In this document: positions 1-5,981 of the stretch, one piece after another
Layout of the letters: every line of letters begins with the position of its first letter
Position numbering within the stretch: position 1 is the first letter of the stretch
Assembly: GCA_937864375.1 (NCBI GenBank)
Contig: CALMJO010000544.1
Span: forward strand, 1 to 8,730
Length of the DNA: 8,730 nucleotides
Origin: an uncultured Spirochaetota bacterium
Lineage (GTDB): Bacteria > Spirochaetota > UBA4802 > UBA5368
Reading direction: 5' to 3'
Translations under genes and position numbers: made by a program
Notes under the pieces: generated by a model
Told to the model about the DNA's origin: nothing
Seen by the model: the letters and a program-made list of their open reading frames with translations, nothing else
Database searches by the model: none

Positions 1-76
1 TAATATGGTTTCGGTTGGTTGCCGTATCCATACTAACCGAGGAGGCTTTTATTTCCACTCATAGCTGAAGCTTTTT

Positions 77-104
77 GGAACCACCTGCAGAGCAGGCGGT
101 TTTC
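77..104 (+). terminator. Rho-independent terminator of a gene left of the window
   Basis: An imperfect stem (arms about 80-88 and 92-100, with one A-C mismatch and a 3-base loop) is followed at once by TTTTCGTT on the plus strand. This is the shape of an intrinsic terminator for a plus-strand gene that ends before or near position 1. No matching coding sequence is visible, so the assignment rests on the hairpin and T-run alone. A weaker 9-bp stem with a 12-base loop (11-19 with 32-40) lies just upstream and may belong to the same 3' end. Confidence 0.5.
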
Positions 105-111
105 GTTGCAC

Positions 112-142
112 AAATAAAAGCCCGGCATCAATCGCCGGGCTT
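112..142 (-). terminator. Rho-independent terminator of the 184-687 gene
   Basis: A perfect 9-bp stem (118-126 with 134-142, AAGCCCGGC core, 7-base loop) is followed on the minus strand by a T-rich tract (TTTTATTTG). It lies about 42 bases past the stop codon of the minus-strand gene ending at 184, so it should end that transcript, and the deacetylase transcript too if the two are co-transcribed. Confidence 0.85.
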
Positions 143-183
143 GCATCTGCATAAGGGGAATCCTTCCAGATCCCAACAAAGAA

Positions 184-687
184 TCAATAGCTCTTTACAT
201 CGACGCGAAGGGGCGGAAAGGGCTTCTTGTCGACTTCCTGCAGCGCGAGGTCGGCGTAGACTACGGTCACGGATTTCCCGAACGGAGTATACACCGTAAG
301 GGACCTGCTCCCCGAGGACCAGACATTCGGCTTGCTCGGTGTATTGCTTTCCGTTTTGGGAGCGCCGTACTTCTGCTTGATGTGCTCCATGAGCTTCGAA
401 TAATAATCGTCGTCGATTCGCGTCTCCACGACAATCCTGCACAGCACGTATTCCCTGTTGAAGTAAAATCCCACGCTCTCGGTGCTCGTCTTCACGAAAA
501 GCCGCGTTCCGCCGCCCGGCTGCCCGTCGGTGGCGATGTCGATGCCGCTGAAGGTCTCACGTACCTGGGTGTAGACCTTTTCAAAATCGTCGCCCAGGCT
601 GAAAACCTTGTAACCCTTTATGTCCTGTGCGCTCGCAATGCCGTACGTCGCACACACCAGTATGCAGGCGATAATGAGCTTTTTCAT
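184..687 (-). CDS. Small secreted protein of unknown function
   Basis: A 167-residue protein that I cannot assign to a named family. It starts with a textbook Sec signal peptide: MKK, a hydrophobic core at residues 4-19, and an ASA|QD cleavage site after residue 20. The mature part (about 147 residues) has one compact domain with alternating strand-like and helix-like stretches, including a VGFYF strand, a LCRIVV strand, a helix ending in KQKYGAP, and a final VTVVYADLAL strand. That pattern is common in small periplasmic proteins and lipoproteins, but there is no lipobox, so a soluble periplasmic or secreted protein is more likely. The start is supported by GGAGG at 697-701, nine bases upstream. 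It lies 83 bases downstream of the deacetylase on the same strand and has a strong terminator after it, so the two may share a transcript. The function is unknown. Confidence 0.8.
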   Translation of the reverse strand: MKKLIIACILVCATYGIASAQDIKGYKVFSLGDDFEKVYTQVRETFSGIDIATDGQPGGGTRLFVKTSTESVGFYFNREYVLCRIVVETRIDDDYYSKLMEHIKQKYGAPKTESNTPSKPNVWSSGSRSLTVYTPFGKSVTVVYADLALQEVDKKPFPPLRVDVKSY

Positions 688-730
688 AAAATGCTGCCTC
701 CGTGTGGATGAATTATTCCTTGTTCAAGTA

Positions 731-759
731 AGCATATCTTCCGGTCCAGATCAAGTAAA
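731..759 (-). promoter_or_regulatory. Possible sigma70 promoter for the 184-687 gene
   Basis: On the minus strand, TTTACT (754-759) and TATGCT (731-736) are separated by 17 bases; each matches four of six consensus positions. Transcription would start near 724, giving a leader of about 37 bases. It is weak and close to what chance allows, but it fits the gap between the two minus-strand genes. Confidence 0.28.
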
Positions 760-770
760 AAATCCGAGTC

Positions 771-2621
771 CTATTCCGCGACCCCGGCCAGTGAAAGCGA
801 GATTCGTCCCTCGATCTGCCCGCGAAGGACGAGCTTTTCTCCCTCCTGCTTTACCGTAATCGCGGCCGGCTGGGCGGCGGCAAACCTGGAACCCGGGGGA
901 ACGATGATGGTGAGATCCGTCATCGCGACCGGTACATCGAGCTCGACGCTGAGCGCCCCGCCTGTCCTTTTCGTATCGATTTCCACGCGATCACGCGCCG
1001 CCCACCAGGAGCCGTAATCCTTCATGGTCCCGAACCACGCCTTTCCCTTCCATGCGTCTATGAAGCGTTTCATGAACCGCAGCTTATGATCGAGCACGTT
1101 CGGATGGATGAGCACCACGCAAATCCCGCCGTTGCGGGCGATCTTCCCCGTCACGTCGTTCGCCTCATCGAACCGTTTGTCCATTTCGGGCAGCTCCTCG
1201 TCCTCTATCGTCACCGGGAACTCGTACATGTCCGTTTCGATGAGCGATGCCCTGTCTCGGTTTATGCGAAACGGCAGGTGCGTCAGGCTGTGGTTGGCGG
1301 TCGAGACGCTGCAGTACCTGTAACCGGACGCGACGAGCGCCTGCGCGAGCGCATCCGGTTTCCTGAGCTCTCCCGGCCTGAACGAGATTACCGGCGGCGA
1401 GGTGCAGAGGCACTCGAGGAGGAACTTGCTCACGCGCAGCTCCCCGAACAGGGTCCCCCCGTCGGTTTCATACTGGTTTCTCACGAAGGGACGGTAATCG
1501 GGGTAGTTCTCGCTCCCGCTCCCAAGCGGGAATTGCGCAAACTGCTTCGAGTGGCTGATGGAATGGCTCGCGATTTCCATGCCCATTTCGTTCAGCTTTT
1601 TCACCGCCTCCACGGCTTCCTTGCCGAAGTACGCCACGTCGTTGTGATCCCTTATATACTTGGGCTGCACAAAATAGGTGGCCTTGATCCCGGCCTCTGC
1701 CTCCGCTTTCGCATATTCGATGGAGTTGGGAATCGATTTTTCATAGTCTACGTCATGGGTGATCATGATCGGGACCGCGCGGCCGTCCGGCACCGTTCCC
1801 ACCAGCACGCGGCCCGGTTCGGAGGAGCGATAGACGCTTTTAAGCCATTTAAGCCACACGTCGATGACGGGCTGATACTTGTTCCTGAGCTTACCTGGAA
1901 AATCCTCGGCGCGGCTGTTGAACCCGACTCCCATCAGTCCGCCCAGGTCGACACCCACCGCGTACGCCCGCCCGCCGGGAAACTTCCGCGAGAGGAGCGC
2001 CGCCGTTCCGTCCGGAAAGTCGGCGAGCCGTTCCGCGCTCGGCTCCGAATACCCGTACGTTCCCACGCTGTTCGCCTTGCTCCCCACCGGAACGCTCTCT
2101 TCCTCCGGCGCGTCGAACGTATTGAATTTCACCATGAAGCGCTTGTTGGATTCGATGGCTTCCTTGAATCCAAAAAGCTCGTTCAAACCGCCGCCGAGCA
2201 CGCCTACGCCTATGAGCGTGCCCTTCTCGCGCGCGAAAACCGCGAGCTCCTTGAGCGCCTCCGCGTCAAGGAGCCTGCCGGTGATCATGGGATAGACCAG
2301 CACGCAGCGGTGGCGCAGAGCCCTCTGCCAGTCGCGCGTCACCGTGAAGGGAATGCCCATCGAGCGCAGGCCGTGCGCCAGCGCGAGCCATGCGGAGTCA
2401 GGCTCGGTAAGAAGTATCGCGAGCCTGCTTTCGGTGCCGCGCTCAAACGCGGTCCATTGCGTATTGGCCGCGGAGGGTATTTTCGCGGCATTGGCGGGCC
2501 CGATGCACTCCGCGTATTCAAGCACCTCGACCTTCGAACCGCAGTATATTCCCCCGGCGCAGGCGATTGCCACGCAGAGTACCATGGCTGCTAATCGTAT
2601 CCCGTGTGCGTGTTCCTTCAT
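771..2621 (-). CDS. Exported polysaccharide deacetylase (NodB-type) with extra N-terminal domain
   Basis: A 616-residue protein. The NodB/CE4 catalytic domain spans about residues 280-520. Visible motifs are THDVD (288-292, base and metal Asp), HSISH (353-357, metal His pair), FRPGEL (414-419) and a late LIHPN (504-508). The family removes acyl, usually acetyl, groups from glycans using a divalent metal; the substrate here is not known. The N-terminus has a hydrophobic export segment (about 9-26), with AIAC as a possible but imperfect lipobox, so it acts outside the cytoplasm. Residues 65-155 form an alpha/beta stretch resembling the class I glutamine-amidotransferase-like domains that accompany some exopolysaccharide deacetylases. 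The last 60 residues are strand-rich. The ATG at 2621 is preferred: it has AAGGGG eight bases upstream and begins the signal peptide. An in-frame TTG at 2678 would add 19 charged residues and falls in the predicted promoter. A small secreted protein gene follows 83 bases downstream. Confidence 0.85.
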   Translation of the reverse strand: MKEHAHGIRLAAMVLCVAIACAGGIYCGSKVEVLEYAECIGPANAAKIPSAANTQWTAFERGTESRLAILLTEPDSAWLALAHGLRSMGIPFTVTRDWQRALRHRCVLVYPMITGRLLDAEALKELAVFAREKGTLIGVGVLGGGLNELFGFKEAIESNKRFMVKFNTFDAPEEESVPVGSKANSVGTYGYSEPSAERLADFPDGTAALLSRKFPGGRAYAVGVDLGGLMGVGFNSRAEDFPGKLRNKYQPVIDVWLKWLKSVYRSSEPGRVLVGTVPDGRAVPIMITHDVDYEKSIPNSIEYAKAEAEAGIKATYFVQPKYIRDHNDVAYFGKEAVEAVKKLNEMGMEIASHSISHSKQFAQFPLGSGSENYPDYRPFVRNQYETDGGTLFGELRVSKFLLECLCTSPPVISFRPGELRKPDALAQALVASGYRYCSVSTANHSLTHLPFRINRDRASLIETDMYEFPVTIEDEELPEMDKRFDEANDVTGKIARNGGICVVLIHPNVLDHKLRFMKRFIDAWKGKAWFGTMKDYGSWWAARDRVEIDTKRTGGALSVELDVPVAMTDLTIIVPPGSRFAAAQPAAITVKQEGEKLVLRGQIEGRISLSLAGVAE

Positions 2622-2676
2622 ATATGGGACCCCTTGGATTGACGGTAATTGCCGCTTCCGGCGGACTCGTGATACC

Positions 2677-2704
2677 AATGTACCCCATTTTCATGAAGGG
2701 TCAA
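2677..2704 (-). promoter_or_regulatory. Sigma70-type promoter of the deacetylase gene
   Basis: Minus-strand TTGACC (2699-2704) and TACATT (2677-2682) are spaced by 16 bases. Transcription would begin near 2670, leaving a leader of about 49 bases before the ATG at 2621. The upstream in-frame TTG (2678) would then lie within the -10 element, which argues against it as the start. Confidence 0.5.
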
Positions 2705-2767
2705 GAATATACTTTGCTTTCTTTTTACGCGTGTGACGGCGATGCCCGGCCGACGGAGAAATTGTGG

Positions 2768-2818
2768 TTGAAGGCGGTCTCTTTCCGGTATACTACTGCA
2801 TATTATTTCAACCGGAGG
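2768..2818 (+). promoter_or_regulatory. Promoter and ribosome-binding site of the 2829-3377 gene
   Basis: TTGAAG (2768-2773) and TATACT (2789-2794) are close to sigma70 consensus, but the spacer is only 15 bases, so activity may be weak or activator-dependent. GGAGG at 2814-2818 lies ten bases before the ATG at 2829 and fixes that start. The promoter faces away from the deacetylase promoter about 65 bases to its left. Confidence 0.4.
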
Positions 2819-2828
2819 TGCGTTCGCA

Positions 2829-3377
2829 ATGGTCCTTGACGGCGTATATGAGATCAGGCTTTCACGTATCCCGCTCTTTCTTCTTTTCCTGGCCGGTACC
2901 TCGTTCTGCCTGGCGGGGCTGGATATCGGGTTTTTCCATTCGGTGTTTCCCGCCTTCCAGGTCAAGACGGGCTCCAGGACTGTGTATTACCTGTTCCTTT
3001 TCTTTTTCGCGGGCTGCGGCGGCGCCATCGCGGCGCAGATGCTCCTGTACCTCGCAAGACCCCCTGTCATGTTCCGCGCCTCGGCCGAGGGGATCTCGTT
3101 CGGCACCGGTTTCAGGTATACGCTCTACACCATACCATGGAAATCGTTGAAATCGATCGGCGGGGGAATCGACCCTGTACAGCTCGCGGCGAACAAGAAG
3201 CTCTTCGCCGGGCTCCAACTGGAATTCGCGCACGATCCCGGGCTCCCCTCTTGGAAGCCCACTTCGATCGGCGTATCGTACGTCAATTACCGCCTCACGC
3301 TCAGCTGGTGGTACATGGGCGCCGGTCTCGCTGAGTCAAAGGCCGCGGTCGATGCGCTCGAGAAGCGCTATTCATGA
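2829..3377 (+). CDS. Two-helix membrane protein with PH-like cytoplasmic domain (putative)
   Basis: A 182-residue protein with two hydrophobic segments, about residues 13-37 and 51-76, followed by a soluble domain of about 100 residues. That domain has strands, the pattern FRASAEGISFGTG, an IPWKSLKSI stretch (102-110), and a closing helix ending in ALEKRY. Two adjacent membrane helices followed by an 'interpretable I-x-W-x-x-I' strand is the layout of small membrane proteins with a bacterial pleckstrin-homology-like domain (the STM3941-like group). I infer that resemblance from pattern only. No catalytic residues are apparent and the role is unknown. It stands alone: it is divergent from the deacetylase and followed by a long non-coding stretch with no clear terminator. 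Start chosen from the GGAGG at 2814. Confidence 0.75.
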   Translation: MVLDGVYEIRLSRIPLFLLFLAGTSFCLAGLDIGFFHSVFPAFQVKTGSRTVYYLFLFFFAGCGGAIAAQMLLYLARPPVMFRASAEGISFGTGFRYTLYTIPWKSLKSIGGGIDPVQLAANKKLFAGLQLEFAHDPGLPSWKPTSIGVSYVNYRLTLSWWYMGAGLAESKAAVDALEKRYS

Positions 3378-3707
3378 AAAGACCGCAAGCCCCCGGACCC
3401 GTACCGTGGCTCGCGGCAAATTGCAGTTTTTCGTGAGCCGCAAAGCCAGGTGCCGCACGTAAACAATAACGGCGCCACGGGAACAGCCGGTCCCGATTCA
3501 ACCGGCCCGGTATAGATTCCGATCCTCGCGGCAAGGCATGGGGGGCCGATCAGCTTGTCGGCCCGGATTCATACGCTCGCACTGCGGGAAAAGTGCGTCA
3601 GCAGGGGCAACTGGCTTCGCCGACGCGCACCCAATTCATGTAAGTTCAGCATGACGGCGGGCCGTCACCCGGAAAGAATGAAACTTTGGACAATCATGTT
3701 TTTGGTG
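3378..3707. other. Non-coding stretch with short GC-rich hairpins
   Basis: I see no convincing gene here on either strand; the open frames are short, low in complexity or lack ribosome-binding sites. It holds a 7-bp perfect stem GGGCCGA/TCGGCCC (3543-3549 with 3558-3564) and a 6-bp stem TGACGG/CCGTCA (3652-3657 with 3662-3667). Neither is followed by a T-run, so they are not typical intrinsic terminators. The region may be the 3' UTR of the preceding gene, decayed coding sequence, or an unrecognised small RNA locus. Confidence 0.4.
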
Positions 3708-3772
3708 AACCACGAATGAACACCAATGAACACGAATTTGACATTAGTGTCAATTCGCGTCCATTCGTGGTT
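3708..3772. repeat. Imperfect inverted repeat, dispersed-repeat type
   Basis: The outer arms AACCACGAATG (3708-3718) and CATTCGTGGTT (3762-3772) match perfectly over 11 bp. The inner stem TGACA/TGTCA (3739-3743 with 3748-3752) encloses a TTAG loop. Between them, ACACGAATT pairs with AATTCGCGT apart from one G-T pair and a bulge, while the left arm carries an extra AACACCAATG-like unit, so it contains two tandem CGAATGAAC/CCAATGAAC modules. The AACCACGAATGAACAC core resembles hairpin repeats that recur in intergenic regions of many environmental genomes; I state this from memory and could not check copy number. It lies in a gene-free interval, as such elements usually do. Confidence 0.65.
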
Positions 3773-3860
3773 ATACTGAGCATTTACCTAAAACAATGCC
3801 TGTTTTCGTGTTAGAGCCCGGATCTTCTGAGCCGCAGGCCCGTTATTCGGCATCATGGCG

Positions 3861-3882
3861 CCGGCGCGGCCGGCCGCGCCGG
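3861..3882. repeat. Perfect 22-bp GC palindrome
   Basis: The left half CCGGCGCGGCC (3861-3871) is followed directly by its exact reverse complement GGCCGCGCCGG (3872-3882); all 22 bases are G or C. It lies about 45 bases upstream of the -35 element of the RCK gene promoter. It could be an operator, a cruciform-forming site or a replication/segregation-type motif; the sequence alone does not decide. Confidence 0.7.
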
Positions 3883-3925
3883 AATATCACGCAGGCTCCC
3901 GGCGTTAACAATCCATAAAAATACC

Positions 3926-3955
3926 TTGATCGCCCGCGCCATCGTCTGGTAGAAT
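3926..3955 (+). promoter_or_regulatory. Sigma70-type promoter of the RCK (ktrA-like) gene
   Basis: TTGATC (3926-3931) and TAGAAT (3950-3955) are 18 bases apart. The start of transcription would be near 3962, giving a leader of about 59 bases. That leader contains the double GGCGCGCC element at 3984-4000 and the GGAGG at 4011-4015, five bases before the ATG at 4021. Confidence 0.6.
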
Positions 3956-3983
3956 ATGCAGTGATAGAACATCATGGGATTCC

Positions 3984-4000
3984 GGCGCGCCTGGCGCGCC
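3984..4000 (+). promoter_or_regulatory. Double GGCGCGCC hairpin in the ktrA-like leader
   Basis: Two copies of the 8-bp palindrome GGCGCGCC (3984-3991 and 3993-4000) are separated by one T. In RNA the two copies can pair into a very stable GC hairpin ending 10 bases before the Shine-Dalgarno sequence (4011-4015). It might tune translation or arise from repeat expansion. The structure is evident from the sequence; a regulatory role is inferred. Confidence 0.4.
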
Positions 4001-4020
4001 ACGGGAATGGGGAGGCAACT

Positions 4021-4707
4021 ATGAAGAAAGTGCTGGTAATAGGGCTGAATAATTTTGGAGCGCATATCGCGAAGAGCCTCAGGGAGTACGGCACGAAAGT
4101 CACCGGCCTGGACTGCGTAGCCGAGCATCTCCAGAAGGCGCGCGACTACCTGGACCATTCCCTCACGGGCGATGCGACGGACAGGTTTCTCCTTGAAAAG
4201 CTTTCGGTGAAGGACTTTGACGGCGTGGTCGTCGCGATTGGAACGATCGACACGAACATTCTCGTCACCATGACCCTCCGGGACCTGGGCGCGAAATCAC
4301 TCATCGTGCGCGCCTCCTCGGACAATCACTGCCGGCTTCTCGAGCAGATGAACGTGTTCGACATCGTGTACCCCGACCGCGACGCTGCTACGAGGGCCGG
4401 GAAGACCCTGTCCATGCGCAACGTCCTCGATTACATCCCCCTTGCCGGGGAGTACGTCGTGATGAACATTCATCCGCCCAAAAGCTTCACGGGGAAGAAC
4501 ATCCGCGACCTCCAGATAGGCGCGCGCTTCCAGTGCCAGATACTGGGCATCAAGTACGGCCAGGGGGACCGCAACTGGAAAGCCGACGCTCCCGAATGGG
4601 AGAACATGAAGATAGCGCCCACCGCCAATGACGTCATTCCCGAGAATTCGACGCTCATTTTCCTGGGGAAAAAGTCGGACCTCCAGAAAATCCAGGACCT
4701 CGACTGA
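4021..4707 (+). CDS. ktrA: KtrA/TrkA-type RCK-domain potassium-uptake regulator
   Basis: A 228-residue protein, the usual size for a single RCK_N + RCK_C gating subunit. Such subunits sit on the cytoplasmic face of Ktr/Trk potassium channels and open them according to bound ATP/ADP or NAD(H). RCK_N covers about residues 1-135: MKKVLVIG beta strand, glycine loop GLNNFG (8-13), Asp31 ending the second strand where the ribose is held, GDATD (50-54), VVAIG (70-74) and the YPDRDAA stretch (117-123), close in form to HPERDMA of Bacillus KtrA. RCK_C covers about 140-228. The glycine loop is odd: KtrA proteins normally read GLGRFG, so the second glycine is Asn. No KtrB/TrkH channel gene is in the window; the next gene is convergent. 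The ATG at 4021 is preferred over the in-frame GTG at 3961, which lies at the predicted transcription start; GGAGG precedes the ATG. Confidence 0.88.
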   Translation: MKKVLVIGLNNFGAHIAKSLREYGTKVTGLDCVAEHLQKARDYLDHSLTGDATDRFLLEKLSVKDFDGVVVAIGTIDTNILVTMTLRDLGAKSLIVRASSDNHCRLLEQMNVFDIVYPDRDAATRAGKTLSMRNVLDYIPLAGEYVVMNIHPPKSFTGKNIRDLQIGARFQCQILGIKYGQGDRNWKADAPEWENMKIAPTANDVIPENSTLIFLGKKSDLQKIQDLD

Positions 4708-4735
4708 CGCCGGGGCGCATGGACTATCTTCAGGC

Positions 4736-4761
4736 TCCCGCCGGGGCAGCTCCCCGGGGGG
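4736..4761. terminator. GC hairpin between convergent genes (possible terminator)
   Basis: CCGGGG (4741-4746) pairs with CCCCGG (4752-4757) around a 5-base loop, and the stem can extend to about 4736-4761 if G4740 is bulged out. It lies in the 54-base gap between the stops of the ktrA-like gene and msrA. No real T-run follows on either strand, so it is a weak candidate for stopping either transcript. Confidence 0.3.
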
Positions 4762-5358
4762 TTATTCCCGCTTCCACAGCGAGTCCACCCGGCGGTCCCG
4801 GCCGCACGCATTACGGTATTGTCTGTACCAGATGGGATTTTCCTTCGAAAAATCCTGGTGATAATCCTCCGCGGGAAAGAAATTCAGGTACGGCAGTATC
4901 TGTACGGCGAACGCTCCTTTTCCAAGCGCTTCCTCTGCACCTGCCCTGCTCGCCTCCGCCTGGGCTTTTTCCTGCTCGTCCTGGACGAAAACCGCGACCG
5001 TATACTGGAAGCCCCGGTCGCAGAACTGACCGCCCGCATCGAACGGGTCAATGAGGCGCCAGAACCTGTCGATGATCTCACGGTAACTGACCACCCCGGG
5101 ATCATAGACCACCATCACCGCTTCCCGGTGCCCCGTTGTTCCCGACGTTACTTCCTCGTATGTTGGATTAAGGACATGTCCCCCCGCGTAGCCCGACACG
5201 ACCTCCTTTACGCCCGGAACCTTCTTCATGTCATGCTCCACGCACCAGAAGCACCCGCCGGCAAAATAGGCGCGCGCCTCAGCCGCCCGGTTTTCATTCG
5301 AATAGCCCGCCGCCATCGCAGCCATAAGCACCACCGCCATCATCACTATTGTTTTCAT
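4762..5358 (-). CDS. msrA: Peptide-methionine (S)-S-oxide reductase MsrA, exported form
   Basis: A 198-residue MsrA, which reduces the S-epimer of methionine sulfoxide in proteins. Visible hallmarks are GGCFWC (34-39, catalytic Cys36), GYAGG (56-60), the T-GHREA region (75-80), DRGFQY (114-119) and AEDYHQDF (163-170). Near the C-terminus NPIWYRQYRNACGRDRR puts Cys185 in a CGRD context, a probable resolving cysteine as in MsrA domains of MsrAB-type proteins. Residues 1-18 are hydrophobic after MKT, ending in AMAAG, consistent with export to the periplasm. The gene starts 10 bases after the msrB stop on the same strand, so the pair is surely co-transcribed. Its ribosome-binding site is poor (GGTGACGGTGACGGT just before the ATG), so translation is probably coupled to msrB. 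Cys113 in FCDRG is an additional, less usual cysteine. Confidence 0.95.
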   Translation of the reverse strand: MKTIVMMAVVLMAAMAAGYSNENRAAEARAYFAGGCFWCVEHDMKKVPGVKEVVSGYAGGHVLNPTYEEVTSGTTGHREAVMVVYDPGVVSYREIIDRFWRLIDPFDAGGQFCDRGFQYTVAVFVQDEQEKAQAEASRAGAEEALGKGAFAVQILPYLNFFPAEDYHQDFSKENPIWYRQYRNACGRDRRVDSLWKRE

Positions 5359-5368
5359 ACCGTCACCG

Positions 5369-5854
5369 TCACCGCGGCTTGAAGATCATCGCCACGCCGT
5401 TCATGCAGTACCTCTTTCCCGTGGGAGCGGGGCCGTCGTCAAAAACGTGTCCCAGGTGACCGCCGCACCGGCTGCAATGCACCTCGGTGCGCGGATAGAT
5501 GAGATCAAAATCCACCGATGTCTCCACGGCGCCCGGAACCGGTTCAAAGAAGCTTGGCCACCCGGTACCGCTGTCGAATTTTGTCCCGCTCTCGAAAAGA
5601 AGCTGGCGGCATCCCGCGCAATAAAACGTCCCCTCACGGTGCTCGGAAGTCAGGGCGCATGAGCCGGGATGCTCGGTACCGTGTCGACGCAGCACGTTAT
5701 ACTGTTCCGGGGTGAGCAGCGCTCTCCACTCGTCGTCGGACTTCTCGACTTCAAACCGCTTCCTCGCCATGAGCACCCTCCTTCCGGTGATCGCCGCAGC
5801 CAGTCCCAGGAGCGCCAGTTTCAATACCTGCTTTCGGGATATATTCCATTCCAT
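5369..5854 (-). CDS. msrB: Peptide-methionine (R)-S-oxide reductase MsrB, membrane-targeted form
   Basis: A 161-residue MsrB, which reduces the R-epimer of methionine sulfoxide and so complements MsrA. The structural zinc site is two CxxC pairs, Cys79/Cys82 and Cys127/Cys130. GTGWPSF (96-102), RCGGHLGHVF (129-138) and RYCMNG (148-153, catalytic Cys150) are all present; many relatives read RYCxNS. Cys66 (GSC) could be the resolving cysteine. The N-terminus has a hydrophobic stretch at 11-23 preceded by SRKQVLK, similar to a twin-arginine signal but with RK rather than RR; the following GRRVLMARKR would sit just outside it. Either export or an N-terminal anchor is possible. GGAGG at 5860-5864 sits five bases before the ATG. 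It is the first gene of an msrB-msrA operon with a strong promoter directly upstream. Confidence 0.95.
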   Translation of the reverse strand: MEWNISRKQVLKLALLGLAAAITGRRVLMARKRFEVEKSDDEWRALLTPEQYNVLRRHGTEHPGSCALTSEHREGTFYCAGCRQLLFESGTKFDSGTGWPSFFEPVPGAVETSVDFDLIYPRTEVHCSRCGGHLGHVFDDGPAPTGKRYCMNGVAMIFKPR

Positions 5855-5877
5855 GAGATCCTCCCGCGTGATTTATC

Positions 5878-5906
5878 AAGATACGCACAAAGCGGGCATT
5901 GATCAA
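5878..5906 (-). promoter_or_regulatory. Sigma70-type promoter of msrB-msrA
   Basis: Minus-strand TTGATC (5901-5906) and TATCTT (5878-5883) have the ideal 17-base spacing. Transcription would start near 5871, a short leader of about 17 bases that still contains the Shine-Dalgarno sequence at 5860-5864. Confidence 0.6.
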
Positions 5907-5928
5907 GTATTTTAGATAATACTATACC
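5899..5928 (+). promoter_or_regulatory. Possible upstream plus-strand promoter facing csp
   Basis: TTGATC (5899-5904) and TATACC (5923-5928) lie 18 bases apart on the plus strand. The -35 shares the TTGATCAA palindrome (5899-5906) with the minus-strand msrB promoter, so two polymerases could not bind at once. If used, it would give the cold-shock gene a leader of about 200 bases. Confidence 0.3.
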
Positions 5929-5981
5929 TCTTGCAGCTGTATGCACCTGTCAGAAACCGTATATTTAAATTATTATTTTTG

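Noticed and set aside
1086..2594. A 502-codon plus-strand open frame opposite the deacetylase
   Set aside because: It is the antisense shadow of a gene with clear NodB motifs; its translation is Arg/His-rich without family motifs or a good start site.
2621..2678. TTG start giving the deacetylase 19 more N-terminal residues
   Set aside because: The added stretch is charged and displaces the signal peptide, the TTG lies in the predicted -10 element, and the ATG at 2621 has its own ribosome-binding site.
3708..3772. CRISPR-like or intrinsic-terminator reading of the hairpin repeat
   Set aside because: There is only one repeat copy with no spacers, and no T-run follows either arm.
3961..4020. 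GTG start 20 codons upstream of the ktrA-like ATG
   Set aside because: It coincides with the predicted transcription start, and the family start is MKKxxVIG with a GGAGG just before the ATG at 4021.
4819..5382. A 187-codon plus-strand open frame opposite msrA
   Set aside because: Antisense shadow; the minus strand has the complete MsrA motif set.
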